This document shows, in pieces, positions 17,840-26,423 of a stretch of 64,000 nt of DNA. The DNA is from WGOA01 sp964429745 (lineage in GTDB: Bacteria > Bacteroidota > Bacteroidia > Chitinophagales > BACL12). The translations under genes were made by a program, and so were the position numbers. Every line of letters starts with the position of its first letter. The first letter of the stretch is position 1. The stretch covers positions 1-64,000 of the forward strand of contig CAYSDI010000002.1 of assembly GCA_964429745.1 (NCBI GenBank), written 5' to 3'. The notes beneath the pieces were generated by a model, which saw only the letters and a program-made list of their open reading frames with translations, had not been told where the DNA came from and made no database searches.

Positions 17840-18901
17840 TTAGGCAATTGTCACTTCAGGGGTCAGGTAAACGTCCTGAACAGCCTTCAAAAGTGCTGCG
17901 CCTTCCTTCATTGGACGCTGGAACGCCTTGCGGCCCGCAATAAGGCCTGCACCACCGGCGCGTTTGTTAATCACGGCCGTGACCACTGCCTCGGCCAGGT
18001 CACTCTCGCCACTGGAAGCTCCGCCGCTGTTGATCAAGCCCGCACGACCCATGTAGCAGTTGGCCACCTGGTAGCGACAAAGGTCAATCGGGTGGTCGCT
18101 GGAGAGCTCCGAGTACATTCTCGGGTCGCTCTTGGCGAATTTGATGGCCGTGAAGCCCCCGTTGTTCTCGGGCATTTTTTGCTTGATGATGTCAGCCTGG
18201 ATAGTCACGCCCAGATGGTTGGCTTGGCCGGTCAGGTCTGCCGCCACGTGGTAATCTTTGTCGCCCTTTACGCTGAAGGCATTGTTGCGGGTGTAGCACC
18301 AGAGGATAGTGACCATGCCCAATTCATGGGCATGCTGAAAGGCCTCGGCAATCTCCACCAATTGGCGGTTGGATTCAGGCGCCCCAAAGTAAATGGTAGC
18401 TCCGACGGCAACCGCACCCATGTTCCAGGCTTCCTCGACCGACCCAAAAATTACTTGGTCGTATTTGTTGGGGTAGGTCATCAGCTCATTGTGGTTGAGC
18501 TTAGCTACAAACGGAATGCGGTGGGCGTATTTGCGAGCCACCGAACCCAAAACGCCAAAGGTTGACGCAACGGCGTTGCAGCCACCTTCAAGAGCCAATT
18601 CCACAATATTAGCCGGGTCAAAATAGATGGGGTTAGGGGCAAAAGATGCACCAGCCGTATGCTCAATACCCTGATCAACCGGCAAAATGGACAAGTAACC
18701 CGTTCCAGCCAACCGGCCGTGGTTGTACAGCGATTGCATGTTGCGCAACACCTGCGGGCTGCGGTCTGAATCCATCCAAACCCGGCTCACAAAATCGGGA
18801 CCGGGCAAATGCAGCATTTCGCTCGAAATGGTTTTGCTCTTGTGGCCAAGGTAGTACTCGGCCTTGTCACCGAGTTGTTTGGTAATATTGGCGTAAGACA
18901 T
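17840..18901 (-). CDS. fbaB: Class I fructose-bisphosphate aldolase (FbaB/DhnA type)
   Basis: This 353-residue TIM-barrel enzyme should cleave fructose 1,6-bisphosphate to DHAP and glyceraldehyde 3-phosphate through a Schiff base, without metal. It matches the bacterial FbaB type and not the zinc class II type. Recognisable segments are YLSILPVDQGIEHTAGASFA, FVAKLNHNELMTYP, GAVAVGATIYFGAPESNRQ, AIKFAKSDPRMYSEL with the probable Schiff-base lysine, and GLINSGGASSGESDLAEA. A long leader (about 90 nt) contains the motif CCCCCTTCGCCCGAAA that also occurs before the DUF4294 gene. A promoter with both boxes is visible upstream. Confidence 0.93.
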   Translation of the reverse strand: MSYANITKQLGDKAEYYLGHKSKTISSEMLHLPGPDFVSRVWMDSDRSPQVLRNMQSLYNHGRLAGTGYLSILPVDQGIEHTAGASFAPNPIYFDPANIVELALEGGCNAVASTFGVLGSVARKYAHRIPFVAKLNHNELMTYPNKYDQVIFGSVEEAWNMGAVAVGATIYFGAPESNRQLVEIAEAFQHAHELGMVTILWCYTRNNAFSVKGDKDYHVAADLTGQANHLGVTIQADIIKQKMPENNGGFTAIKFAKSDPRMYSELSSDHPIDLCRYQVANCYMGRAGLINSGGASSGESDLAEAVVTAVINKRAGGAGLIAGRKAFQRPMKEGAALLKAVQDVYLTPEVTIA

Positions 18902-18952
18902 TCGTTATCTTCTGTTGTGCGGCGTAAGTAAGAAAGTTTACCGGCAAGCCGG

Positions 18953-18968
18953 TTTCGGGCGAAGGGGG
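18953..18968. repeat. Recurrent 16-nt element in the aldolase leader
   Basis: TTTCGGGCGAAGGGGG occurs here and identically at 8274-8289, in both cases just upstream of, or at the 5' end of, a minus-strand gene. Shorter relatives (TTCGGGCGAAGGG) occur at 63465-63477 in sufE. The TTCG/CGAA arms could form a tiny stem. Confidence 0.45.
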
Positions 18969-19004
18969 ACGCGTCGCTCCACCCCTCCTCTCCGATTGGC
19001 GGGG

Positions 19005-19036
19005 CAAAGTTCGGCATTCATCGGCCAAATGCCAAA
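19005..19036 (-). promoter_or_regulatory. Candidate aldolase promoter
   Basis: On the minus strand TTTG (19036-19033), a 20-nt spacer and GAACTTTG (19012-19005) fit the Bacteroidota form with one mismatch at the first -7 base. It implies a leader of about 95 nt. Confidence 0.4.
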
Positions 19037-19056
19037 AGCCAAGTCCAAGGGCACCC

Positions 19057-20412
19057 TTAAGACAAGACTTGGATCAAATCGTATTTGGTAACAATGTGCA
19101 ACACGCCAGCGGCATCTTCGGTCAACAAGGCTGCGTTGGGCTTGCGCAACAGTTCCCCAAACTCCCGAACGGGAGCTGCGATACCCACTTTGGGAAACGG
19201 CGGATCCATGATCAGTCCAACAGCGCGTTCGCGCACCCCCGGATCAGCGAGCAGGTGGTGCAAAATGGTGCTTTCCGTGACGCTGCCCAGGATGTGCCCA
19301 TTCTCCCCTACCGGCATCTGAGAAATCTCTGCGCTTTTCATTTGCTCGAGCACCGCCGACACCGATTCCTCTGGACCGACGCTCACCAGCACCCGCTGGC
19401 GTTTGCGGTTGATAATCTCCTGTAACGTGACTTCGGTATCTAAAAATCCGTGGTCGCGCATCCAATCGTCGTTGAACACTTTGCCCACATAGCGCGATGC
19501 ATGATCGTGGCAAATGATGACCACCAAGTCTGTTTCGGAGAGTTTGTTCTTCAGTTGAATGAGCCCTGCAACGGCAGAACCGGCGCTGTTTCCCACGAGA
19601 ATACCCTCTTCGCGAGCCAACCGACGTGTCATGACCAAACCGTCTTTGTCCGTCACCTTTTCAAACAGGTCAATGACATCGAAATCGACATTTTTCGGAA
19701 GGATATCTTCTCCTATGCCCTCAGTTATGTAAGGATAGATTTCCTTAGGGTCGAAAATTCCGGTTTCTTTATACTTCTTGAAAACGGAACCATAAGTATC
19801 AATACCCCAGATTTTAATGTTGGGATTTTTCTCTTTAAGGTACTGGCCCGCGCCGGAAATGGTTCCTCCCGTGCCAACGCCGACAACCAGGTGCGTAACT
19901 TTCCCTTCGGTTTGTTCCCAAATTTCCGGACCCGTGGATTCGTAATGCGCCTGCCGGTTAGAGAGGTTGTCGTATTGGTTCAGGTATACGGCGTTGGGCA
20001 TTTCGCGCGCCAGGCGCGCAGCCACTGAATAGTAAGAGCGCGGATCTGTAGGCTCCACGTTAGTCGGGCAGACAATTACTTCTGCTCCAACAGCTTTTAG
20101 CATGTCTACTTTCTCGCGACTTTGCTTATCTGTGGTAGTAAAAATACAGCGGTAACCTTTTACACAGGCTGCAATAGCCAACCCCATGCCGGTATTTCCA
20201 GAGGTGCCTTCCACAATAGTGCCTCCGGGCTTAAGAATACCGCTCGCTTCGGCATCTTGAATCATTTTCAAGGCCATCCGGTCTTTGATGGAATTGCCCG
20301 GATTAGTGGTTTCCACTTTAACGCAAATGGTGCCGGGAACCCCGCGCGTGACCTTGTTTAACCGAATGATCGGCGTGTTGCCAATCGTCTGCAGCACATC
20401 GCTGTAAATCAT
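19057..20412 (-). CDS. Cystathionine beta-synthase-like PLP enzyme with CBS domains
   Basis: This 451-residue protein has an N-terminal PLP fold II core and C-terminal regulatory CBS domains, the architecture of cystathionine beta-synthase, which joins homocysteine and serine. The PLP lysine is Lys43 (NPGNSIKDRMA), the phosphate-binding loop is GTSGNTGMG (69-77), and GVGTGGTISG follows. The CBS part starts near residue 325 (KRQRVLVSVGPEESVSAVLE) and includes SQMPVGENGHILGSVTE. A cysteine synthase role cannot be excluded, but O-acetylserine sulfhydrylases lack the CBS part. A TATCTTTG box ends 5 nt before the ATG. The motif TTAAGGGTGCC overlaps the stop. Confidence 0.9.
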   Translation of the reverse strand: MIYSDVLQTIGNTPIIRLNKVTRGVPGTICVKVETTNPGNSIKDRMALKMIQDAEASGILKPGGTIVEGTSGNTGMGLAIAACVKGYRCIFTTTDKQSREKVDMLKAVGAEVIVCPTNVEPTDPRSYYSVAARLAREMPNAVYLNQYDNLSNRQAHYESTGPEIWEQTEGKVTHLVVGVGTGGTISGAGQYLKEKNPNIKIWGIDTYGSVFKKYKETGIFDPKEIYPYITEGIGEDILPKNVDFDVIDLFEKVTDKDGLVMTRRLAREEGILVGNSAGSAVAGLIQLKNKLSETDLVVIICHDHASRYVGKVFNDDWMRDHGFLDTEVTLQEIINRKRQRVLVSVGPEESVSAVLEQMKSAEISQMPVGENGHILGSVTESTILHHLLADPGVRERAVGLIMDPPFPKVGIAAPVREFGELLRKPNAALLTEDAAGVLHIVTKYDLIQVLS

Positions 20413-20417
20413 GCCGT

Positions 20418-20425
20418 CAAAGATA
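20418..20425 (-). promoter_or_regulatory. -7 element directly before the cystathionine beta-synthase gene
   Basis: On the minus strand this reads TATCTTTG, a perfect -7 box only 5 nt before the ATG at 20412. If used, transcription would begin at or just after the start codon. The -33 box is not evident. Confidence 0.4.
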
Positions 20426-20565
20426 AGCGGATTCCAGCCTAAGGCAGCCGCCTTTGGATACAGAACGAGTGTGCGAGGCGGTTAGGTTTGGCTATGGCTT
20501 AGCCTTGGGTTAGCTTTCGTTTGGCCTTGGGTTAGTCTTAGGTTCTGCGGGCGAAAGGCCCCAAG

Positions 20566-21978
20566 TCACTGAGCAGTGGTGTAGACCACTTCAACGAGTA
20601 CCTTGGGGTCATGGGCCTGCAGTTGCTTGGCAGCCCCCTGAGAGAGTTTGACAATGGCCCGGCTATCGTCCAGGTTCTGGGGCAATCGGCCTACCACTTT
20701 GGCGCGAACCGTTCGGTTGTTCATCAAATTGCGCACGTCAATCCAGGAGCCCATCGGCGCGTCGTTGTGAAGGGCGAGTAATGCACCATTTTCGCTTTCC
20801 GGCGACGTGGCGTCAATCCAGGTGGCGATGCCGCGCGCTTTAGCAGTCCTGCGAACGAGTGGCTCCGCTCCCGTTCCATTGTCGGAAAGATTGCGGGGGG
20901 CAGCGCTGGTCAGAATGCCGGCTTCTTCCATTCCGGTTTGGTCGGGGTTCATTGGATGCGGATTGCCGGCGTTGACCGAAGCCCCAGAAGACTTGGGTTC
21001 CGTCCAACCGACAATCAGGCTTTGGCCGCTGCGAAGGTTGTTGTCTGCCAAGCCGTTCCAGGACTGGAGCAAAGCAGGAGTGGTGCCCGGGTACTGCCGG
21101 GCAATGGCGTACAGGGTTTCACCAGCTGCTACGGTGTGGTAGCGCGCGCTGGGGTGAGCAGGCTCCATGACAGGGGGTGCAACGGCAGCAGGAAAGGTGG
21201 AAGCCTGGGGTTGCGCCCGGCGAAGCTCAGGTGCTGGCGAAGAAGGTTGGTCAGGGGTTTGCGAAGGAGAAGGTGCAGCAACCTGCGAAGGAGCTGGTGC
21301 GGCAACCGGTGCTGTTAGTGGCGGATTAACGGCCATTTCGGGCGAGGCGGGCGAAACGGCCATTTCGGGCGAAACGGGTCGGGAGGGAATGCGCAAGCGA
21401 GTACCTGCCTTAAGTTGCTGCGGTTCTATTTCTGGATTGGCCTGAAGCAAATCCTGGAGCGGGATTTGGTAGCGCTGGCTCAGGGTAAACAAGGTTTCAT
21501 CCGCTTCCAAAACGTGCCAAAAGACGTCCGGAAGGGTCGATTCGTTGGATTTAGCCGCCACAATGGGCTGGCTCATTTGGCTTACTTCACGATTTTGGAC
21601 CACTTGGGCATCGGCAGCCGCAGCTTTGTTAGAGGCTTGTGCAGCAGGCTGGACGATAGCCTTAGTCCGCATTGGAACGACGAGGATCTGCCCGATTTTA
21701 ACCCCCAGGTTAGCCGATTCCGGATTCATCGCCTGCAGATCCTGGACACTAACGCTGTAACGCCGTGATAAGCCGTAGAGCGTTTCGCCCTGTTCCACCT
21801 GGTGCAGAATGCACAACTGCCCTTCGCGCTGCTCCGTGCGCAGCGAATCGGGTGAAAGGCCAGCGGACGCGCTGAGCGAGAAGGCCAGGACCAGGCCGAG
21901 GCAGCCAAAAAAATGCCCAAAAAAGTACGTGAGTTTCATAGCAGCCATAAATTCCGGTGGAATGGGGTAGTTTTCCAT
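20566..21978 (-). CDS. Exported protein with three LysM domains and RlpA-like C-terminus
   Basis: The protein should bind peptidoglycan in the periplasm. A signal peptide (MKLTYFFGHFFGCLGLVLAF) is followed by LysM domains near residues 52-100 (VEQGETLYGLSRRYSVSVQD), 150-195 (ADETLFTLSQRYQIPLQDLL) and 280-325 (VAAGETLYAIARQYPGTTPA). Low-complexity Ala/Pro linkers lie between. The last 90 residues (ATWIDATSPESENGALLALH, RAKVVGRLPQNLDDSRAIV) look like a double-psi beta-barrel of the RlpA type, but the catalytic Asp of lytic RlpA is not obvious. The start may be the ATG at 21978, 21948 or 21939. It is divergent from the NfeD-like gene, whose ATG is only 21 nt from 21978. Confidence 0.8.
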   Translation of the reverse strand: MENYPIPPEFMAAMKLTYFFGHFFGCLGLVLAFSLSASAGLSPDSLRTEQREGQLCILHQVEQGETLYGLSRRYSVSVQDLQAMNPESANLGVKIGQILVVPMRTKAIVQPAAQASNKAAAADAQVVQNREVSQMSQPIVAAKSNESTLPDVFWHVLEADETLFTLSQRYQIPLQDLLQANPEIEPQQLKAGTRLRIPSRPVSPEMAVSPASPEMAVNPPLTAPVAAPAPSQVAAPSPSQTPDQPSSPAPELRRAQPQASTFPAAVAPPVMEPAHPSARYHTVAAGETLYAIARQYPGTTPALLQSWNGLADNNLRSGQSLIVGWTEPKSSGASVNAGNPHPMNPDQTGMEEAGILTSAAPRNLSDNGTGAEPLVRRTAKARGIATWIDATSPESENGALLALHNDAPMGSWIDVRNLMNNRTVRAKVVGRLPQNLDDSRAIVKLSQGAAKQLQAHDPKVLVEVVYTTAQ

Positions 21979-21999
21979 GCGAAATTACGCCTGTTCCCC

Positions 22000-23373
22000 A
22001 TGCCTATTGCGCCTTACCTGTCCAAGTTCCTCACAGGGTTGCTGTTTATAGCCCTTTGGCCCTTCCCCGGTAAGCTGGTCAGCCAGACCCTTCCGGAAAA
22101 ACCCCTCGTTTTCCACGTGGAGCTTGCAGAAGACATCATGCCACCGGCCTGGCGAACGATGAAACGGGCCATGGAAGAGGCGGATGCCGCTGGAGCTGAT
22201 GTGATTGTACTGAGCCTGGACACCTATGGAGGTATGGTCAATCTGGCGGATTCCATCAGTCAAAGGTTGTTGCACAACAAGGCGCTGACCCTTGTTTACA
22301 TTGTCAACAACGCCGCTTCTGCTGGTGCGCTGATTTCGCTTTCCTGCGACAGCATTTATATGGCTCCTTCCGCCCAAATCGGCGCCGCTACGGTAGTGGA
22401 CGGCACTTCCGGAGAGGCCATGCCTGACAAATACCAGGCTTACATGCGAGCTAAAATGCGCAGCATTGCCGAGGCCAATGGCAGGGATCCGGATATAGCC
22501 GAGGCCATGGTAGATGAGGATATCGAAATTCCAGGATTGATCGAAGCGGGCAAAACACTTGTTTTTACGTCTAACGAAGCCGTTGATAACGGTTATTGCG
22601 AAGGCATTGCAGAACGCTGGCAAGATATTCTCCCGATGGCGGGTATTTCGGACTATACCCTGGCCAGCTATGAACCAACCGCTGTTGATCGGACGATCAA
22701 ATTTTTGGTCAATCCGGTGGTTTCCGGCATTCTACTGATGCTGATTTTCCTGGGCATCTACGCCGAAATGCAGAGCCCAGGCATCGGCTTTGCGCTCCTC
22801 GCCGCGGTAGTTGGCGCAGTGCTCTACTTTGCTCCGCACTACCTCGATGGCCTGGCAGCAAATTGGGAAATTGCCTTGTTTGTGGTTGGTCTGGTTTTCA
22901 TTGGGCTTGAAGTCTTCGTCTTTCCGGGCTTTGGTATTGCCGGGGTTGCTGGTATCAGTTTGGTCGTCACCAGCCTTGTGTTGTCCATGATTGGGAACGA
23001 CTGGTTTGACTTCCGGTATTCTGCGGCACAAGACGTCGTGCGATCGGTCCTGGTGGTGGTCATTGCCTTACTGGGCTCCATTGGCTTGGCCATTACGCTC
23101 TTCGGAAGCCTGACGGCGAGCCCCTTGCTTAGTAAATTGGTGCTGTCCGAAAGCCAAGGACGAGAACGCGGTTTCACGGTGGATGCCTATCCAACGCGGT
23201 CTGAATTAAGCGGCCGACAAGGAACTGCGGCGACCGAACTTCGGCCGTCAGGAAAAGTTGACCTTGATCAAACGCGCTATGATGCCATGACTCAGGGAGA
23301 GTTCATCGCCCGCGGTGCGCCAGTCCAGGTGGTTTCAGTCAAAGGCAACTATCTGCTGGTCAAGGCCACCTGA
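22000..23373 (+). CDS. NfeD family membrane-bound serine protease (ClpP class)
   Basis: This 457-residue protein has a signal peptide or first membrane helix, an N-terminal ClpP-like protease domain with the catalytic serine in NNAASAGALISL and a probable lysine base in the following helix (PDKYQAYMRAKM), then four to six membrane segments (VVSGILLMLIFLGIYAEM, GFALLAAVVGAVLYFAP, ALFVVGLVFIGLEVFVFPG). It ends in an NfeD OB-fold domain (GKVDLDQTRYDAMTQGEFI, GAPVQVVSVKGNYLLVK). Such NfeD1-type proteins usually pair with a stomatin-like protein, but none is adjacent here. The ATG at 22000 gives a proper signal sequence; an earlier ATG at 21913 would overlap the divergent LysM gene. Confidence 0.88.
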   Translation: MPIAPYLSKFLTGLLFIALWPFPGKLVSQTLPEKPLVFHVELAEDIMPPAWRTMKRAMEEADAAGADVIVLSLDTYGGMVNLADSISQRLLHNKALTLVYIVNNAASAGALISLSCDSIYMAPSAQIGAATVVDGTSGEAMPDKYQAYMRAKMRSIAEANGRDPDIAEAMVDEDIEIPGLIEAGKTLVFTSNEAVDNGYCEGIAERWQDILPMAGISDYTLASYEPTAVDRTIKFLVNPVVSGILLMLIFLGIYAEMQSPGIGFALLAAVVGAVLYFAPHYLDGLAANWEIALFVVGLVFIGLEVFVFPGFGIAGVAGISLVVTSLVLSMIGNDWFDFRYSAAQDVVRSVLVVVIALLGSIGLAITLFGSLTASPLLSKLVLSESQGRERGFTVDAYPTRSELSGRQGTAATELRPSGKVDLDQTRYDAMTQGEFIARGAPVQVVSVKGNYLLVKAT

Positions 23374-23386
23374 TCCAATTCCCCAC

Positions 23387-24136
23387 ATGGCCACCCTTGC
23401 CATAATTCCCGCGCGATATGCGTCCAGCCGCCTTCCTGGCAAACCCCTTGCCGACATTGGCGGCAAGCCCATGGTTGTACGGGTTTGGGAACGCTGCCAA
23501 CAAGCTGGCGTTGATCGCGTGGTGGTCGCTACAGATGACGTTCGCATTGCAGACTGCCTTGGCCAAGTAGGGGCAGAAACCGTGATGACACCGGCCTCCT
23601 GCCGATCCGGGACCGAACGTTGCGCCGCAGCTCTGGAACTTCTGGAGCATAACCACAAGGATGTGATTATCAACGTTCAGGGCGACGAACCTTTCTTGCC
23701 CCCTGCCACCCTCCAACTCCTGGCCGGCGCCTTTCAGGACCGTGACACCCAAGTGGCCACCCTGGCCGTACGGCTACACGACACTGAACGTTTGTTCAAT
23801 CCAAATACGCCTAAGGTCGTGCTTAATGCCCGGGGTGAGGCCCTCTATTTCAGCCGACATCCGCTGCCCTACGTACGGGATTATTCGCCCGAACAATGGA
23901 TTCATTGGCACCCCTTTTTCAAGCATATCGGTGTTTACGCCTACCGGGCTTCTACCTTAAACCACCTTGCTAGTCTTTCTCCAACTGCTTTAGAAGCCGC
24001 CGAGAGTTTGGAGCAGTTGCGTTGGCTTTATCACGGCTATACCATCAAGGTACTCGAGGTCAAAGAAGACACCTTTACAGTGGATACCCCGGAAGATTTG
24101 GAGCTAGCTCGCCAACATGCAAAAAATTGTGCGTAA
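23387..24136 (+). CDS. kdsB: 3-deoxy-manno-octulosonate cytidylyltransferase
   Basis: This 249-residue enzyme activates Kdo with CTP to give CMP-Kdo for lipid A core synthesis. The N-terminal nucleotide-binding segment IIPARYASSRLPGKPLADIG is diagnostic. Further motifs are RVVVATDD, SGTERCAAA, INVQGDEPFLP, and FKHIGVYAYR. It begins 13 nt after the NfeD gene stop and so probably shares its transcript. A bidirectional terminator follows. Presence of kdsB indicates a Gram-negative outer membrane with Kdo-type LPS. Confidence 0.96.
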   Translation: MATLAIIPARYASSRLPGKPLADIGGKPMVVRVWERCQQAGVDRVVVATDDVRIADCLGQVGAETVMTPASCRSGTERCAAALELLEHNHKDVIINVQGDEPFLPPATLQLLAGAFQDRDTQVATLAVRLHDTERLFNPNTPKVVLNARGEALYFSRHPLPYVRDYSPEQWIHWHPFFKHIGVYAYRASTLNHLASLSPTALEAAESLEQLRWLYHGYTIKVLEVKEDTFTVDTPEDLELARQHAKNCA

Positions 24137-24169
24137 CGCAGGATCAGGGGGTTTTTTGAGATGGCTTCT

Positions 24170-24207
24170 AAAAAAAAACCCGCCGGGTAGGCCCGACGGG
24201 TTGTTTT
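24170..24207. terminator. Bidirectional terminator between kdsB and the T9SS gene
   Basis: A stem AACCCG(C)CGGG / CCCG(A)CGGGTT with a TAGG loop (24177-24202) is flanked by a run of A on the left (24170-24178) and TTGTTTT on the right. It can terminate both convergent transcripts. Confidence 0.85.
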
Positions 24208-24252
24208 ACAAGAGTGGCAACGCGAGGCTGCCAAATCGCTTAATCGCGGAAA

Positions 24253-26157
24253 TTACTCCACCACCACCTTGCGAATTTCAAGGCCGCGTTCCGTTTGCAC
24301 ATTAATCAGGTACATGCCGGGAACGAAGTTGCTGAAGTCCATTTCAATGGTGTTCAGACCAGCCAGGCGGGTCTGGGTATTGGCGTAAACAAGGCGGCCC
24401 AGTTGATCAACCACCGTTAAGGTTACTTCCTGGTCGTTGCCCAGGCCAATTTCTACCACAGCGCGGTCCTGGATTGGGTTCGGGAACACTGTAACAGTAA
24501 CCGGGGTAGCTTCTGCGCCTTCACGGGCAGTAGGCATCGTGAAGTTCTGGATAGCCGAATAAGCAGACAGGTTTCCGGTTACCGAGCACTTGGCGCGAAC
24601 GCGGAACTGATAGGTACGACCGGGTTCGAAGATGGTCAGGAACAGCGATGGACCTGTTACTTTGCGGCTAACCCAGCCGATTTCACCGAGACGGCGGCCC
24701 TGAACCTGATAACCTTGAACGGGTTGCGAAAGTGGATCCCAGCTCAACAAAGCCGAGGTGGAACTAAAGATCAACGAAGTGAGACCCGTGGGGGTTGGTG
24801 CACAAGGTACGTTGGCTGGCTCACCAACGGAGAACGTGCCAGTAGTGGTACAACCGTTAGCATCCTCAATAAGCACATTGTACGAACCTGCACCGACGCC
24901 ACTGATGTCTTCAGTGGTGGCACCATTGCTCCAAAAGAAGGTGTAAGGAGCGGTACCGCCGCTAATGGTGATGTTAATAGCGCCGTTATTGCCGCCAATG
25001 GTAGTGGCATCTGTAATAACAGCTGATGGACCAATAAATGGATTGCCGAACGCAAACACTTCGGTGGCGTCATTGTAGGTGTCTGCCAGTGTCGTGCCAA
25101 TGGTTACCGTACCCGAAGTACCGCCTGCACCGCTGAAGGAGTAAACACCCGAACCGGTTGGGTTGAAGGCGAAGGTGCCCAGTGCATCCCACTGCGAAAT
25201 GACGTCCTCATCGGTGAACTCAATGCTGAAAGACGGCGGAACGGCTACGTTAAGTCCGGTCCAACTGGTAGACAATACACCATCGCGAGTGGAGGAAGTG
25301 TAGATAAGGTTAGAGCTGGCGTCGCGAACATCAAAGAAGGGATCGGGGTTAGCTGTACAAATACCAAACAAGAAAGGTTCCTCAATATCTCCGCACCAGT
25401 TGTCGTTCATGCTGTTCAGGTTGACCTGGGTAATCTTGTAATCAAAAACCTGCGTGGTCAATGAAACGGTGTAAACTCCTGGATTGTAAACGACAGGTGC
25501 AGGGAATTGGCCGGTGGCTGTCTGGCCATTGCCAAAGTTCCAGTTCCAGGTAGTCAGCCGTGGCGATTCGTTGATGCCTGCGGCGAAAGTGGTGATGTAT
25601 TGGTCACTGCAGTTAGGTGCGCCACTAAACGTAAAGGTGGTGGCACCGCTTACCGGAGGCAACAACTGAATGGAAGCGTCAAAGGAAAGGGGCTGTGTCA
25701 GCGTAATCCCGAATGCAACAACCTGGGCAATTACATCGACCGTAACAGTGTAGGTGCCCGGGGTTCCCAAGGCGGTGCCGCAGATCTTGACGCAACCCAA
25801 TTCGGATGCCGGGGGGCTGCTGGGGGGGGTGTACACGCAACCACTAAGCGCGTTGTTGCACTCCCAGTCAAGACCAAAAGGAAGACCGTTGATGCCTGTA
25901 ATGGTTACCTGGAGCACAGTCACGGCAATGCCGGTAGAAGGGTCCGTAGCATTGGTTGGAATATAAAAGGTTATGTTTTCACTGTAGGCCAATCCTGCTG
26001 TTGCTGCTGGGATGACTTCAGGGCATAAACCGCCTTCAGGAGCTGTTGTAGCACAAGCGGGATTTACGGTGCAGCCGGGGCATTGAGCCTGGCTGGAAGC
26101 GGCAATGCCGATCATTCCCAGGGTCAGTGCCGTGGTGTAAAGGAAATTTCGATACAT
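24253..26157 (-). CDS. T9SS-secreted protein with SprB-like repeat and fibronectin III domain
   Basis: This 634-residue surface or secreted protein starts with a signal peptide (MYRNFLYTTALTLGMIGIAA), then a Cys-containing N-terminal region (CPGCTVNPACATTAPEGG). A PKD-like segment follows (TTWNWNFGNGQTATGQFPAP), a SprB-type repeat (NGAINITISGGTAPYTFFWS), a fibronectin type III domain (APTPTGLTSLIFSSTSALLS) and a T9SS type A sorting domain (TVFPNPIQDRAVVEIGLG). The mix suggests an adhesin or matrix protein; no catalytic motif is visible. A terminator lies just after its stop. Upstream, 266 nt separate it from the divergent pyrG. Confidence 0.85.
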   Translation of the reverse strand: MYRNFLYTTALTLGMIGIAASSQAQCPGCTVNPACATTAPEGGLCPEVIPAATAGLAYSENITFYIPTNATDPSTGIAVTVLQVTITGINGLPFGLDWECNNALSGCVYTPPSSPPASELGCVKICGTALGTPGTYTVTVDVIAQVVAFGITLTQPLSFDASIQLLPPVSGATTFTFSGAPNCSDQYITTFAAGINESPRLTTWNWNFGNGQTATGQFPAPVVYNPGVYTVSLTTQVFDYKITQVNLNSMNDNWCGDIEEPFLFGICTANPDPFFDVRDASSNLIYTSSTRDGVLSTSWTGLNVAVPPSFSIEFTDEDVISQWDALGTFAFNPTGSGVYSFSGAGGTSGTVTIGTTLADTYNDATEVFAFGNPFIGPSAVITDATTIGGNNGAINITISGGTAPYTFFWSNGATTEDISGVGAGSYNVLIEDANGCTTTGTFSVGEPANVPCAPTPTGLTSLIFSSTSALLSWDPLSQPVQGYQVQGRRLGEIGWVSRKVTGPSLFLTIFEPGRTYQFRVRAKCSVTGNLSAYSAIQNFTMPTAREGAEATPVTVTVFPNPIQDRAVVEIGLGNDQEVTLTVVDQLGRLVYANTQTRLAGLNTIEMDFSNFVPGMYLINVQTERGLEIRKVVVE

Positions 26158-26371
26158 AGAGTTGATGGTTTAGGGTGTGGAATGCCTAGAAAAGGCAAAC
26201 ACAAGGTAAGGAACGAAATGCCTGCTTGAACCAGGATGTGGGGAAAATATGATGTCACCAATGTGCTACAACCGTAAGATGTTCATTGTAAATTGATTAC
26301 GCTTAACGTTATTCTGTAATCATTTTATTTGTTCACAGGCACGGCTTCTCTTTCTGCTCTTTTATTAATCC

Positions 26372-26379
26372 TATCTTTA
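26372..26379 (+). promoter_or_regulatory. Possible -7 element of pyrG promoter
   Basis: TATCTTTA, one mismatch from TAnnTTTG, lies 44 nt before the pyrG ATG in a T-rich stretch. The -33 box is uncertain (a TTTC 17 nt upstream). Confidence 0.4.
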
Positions 26380-26423
26380 CACCCCGTAACCAAGGCAGAG
26401 AGTAAGTCCGCCGGTTAAATGCT

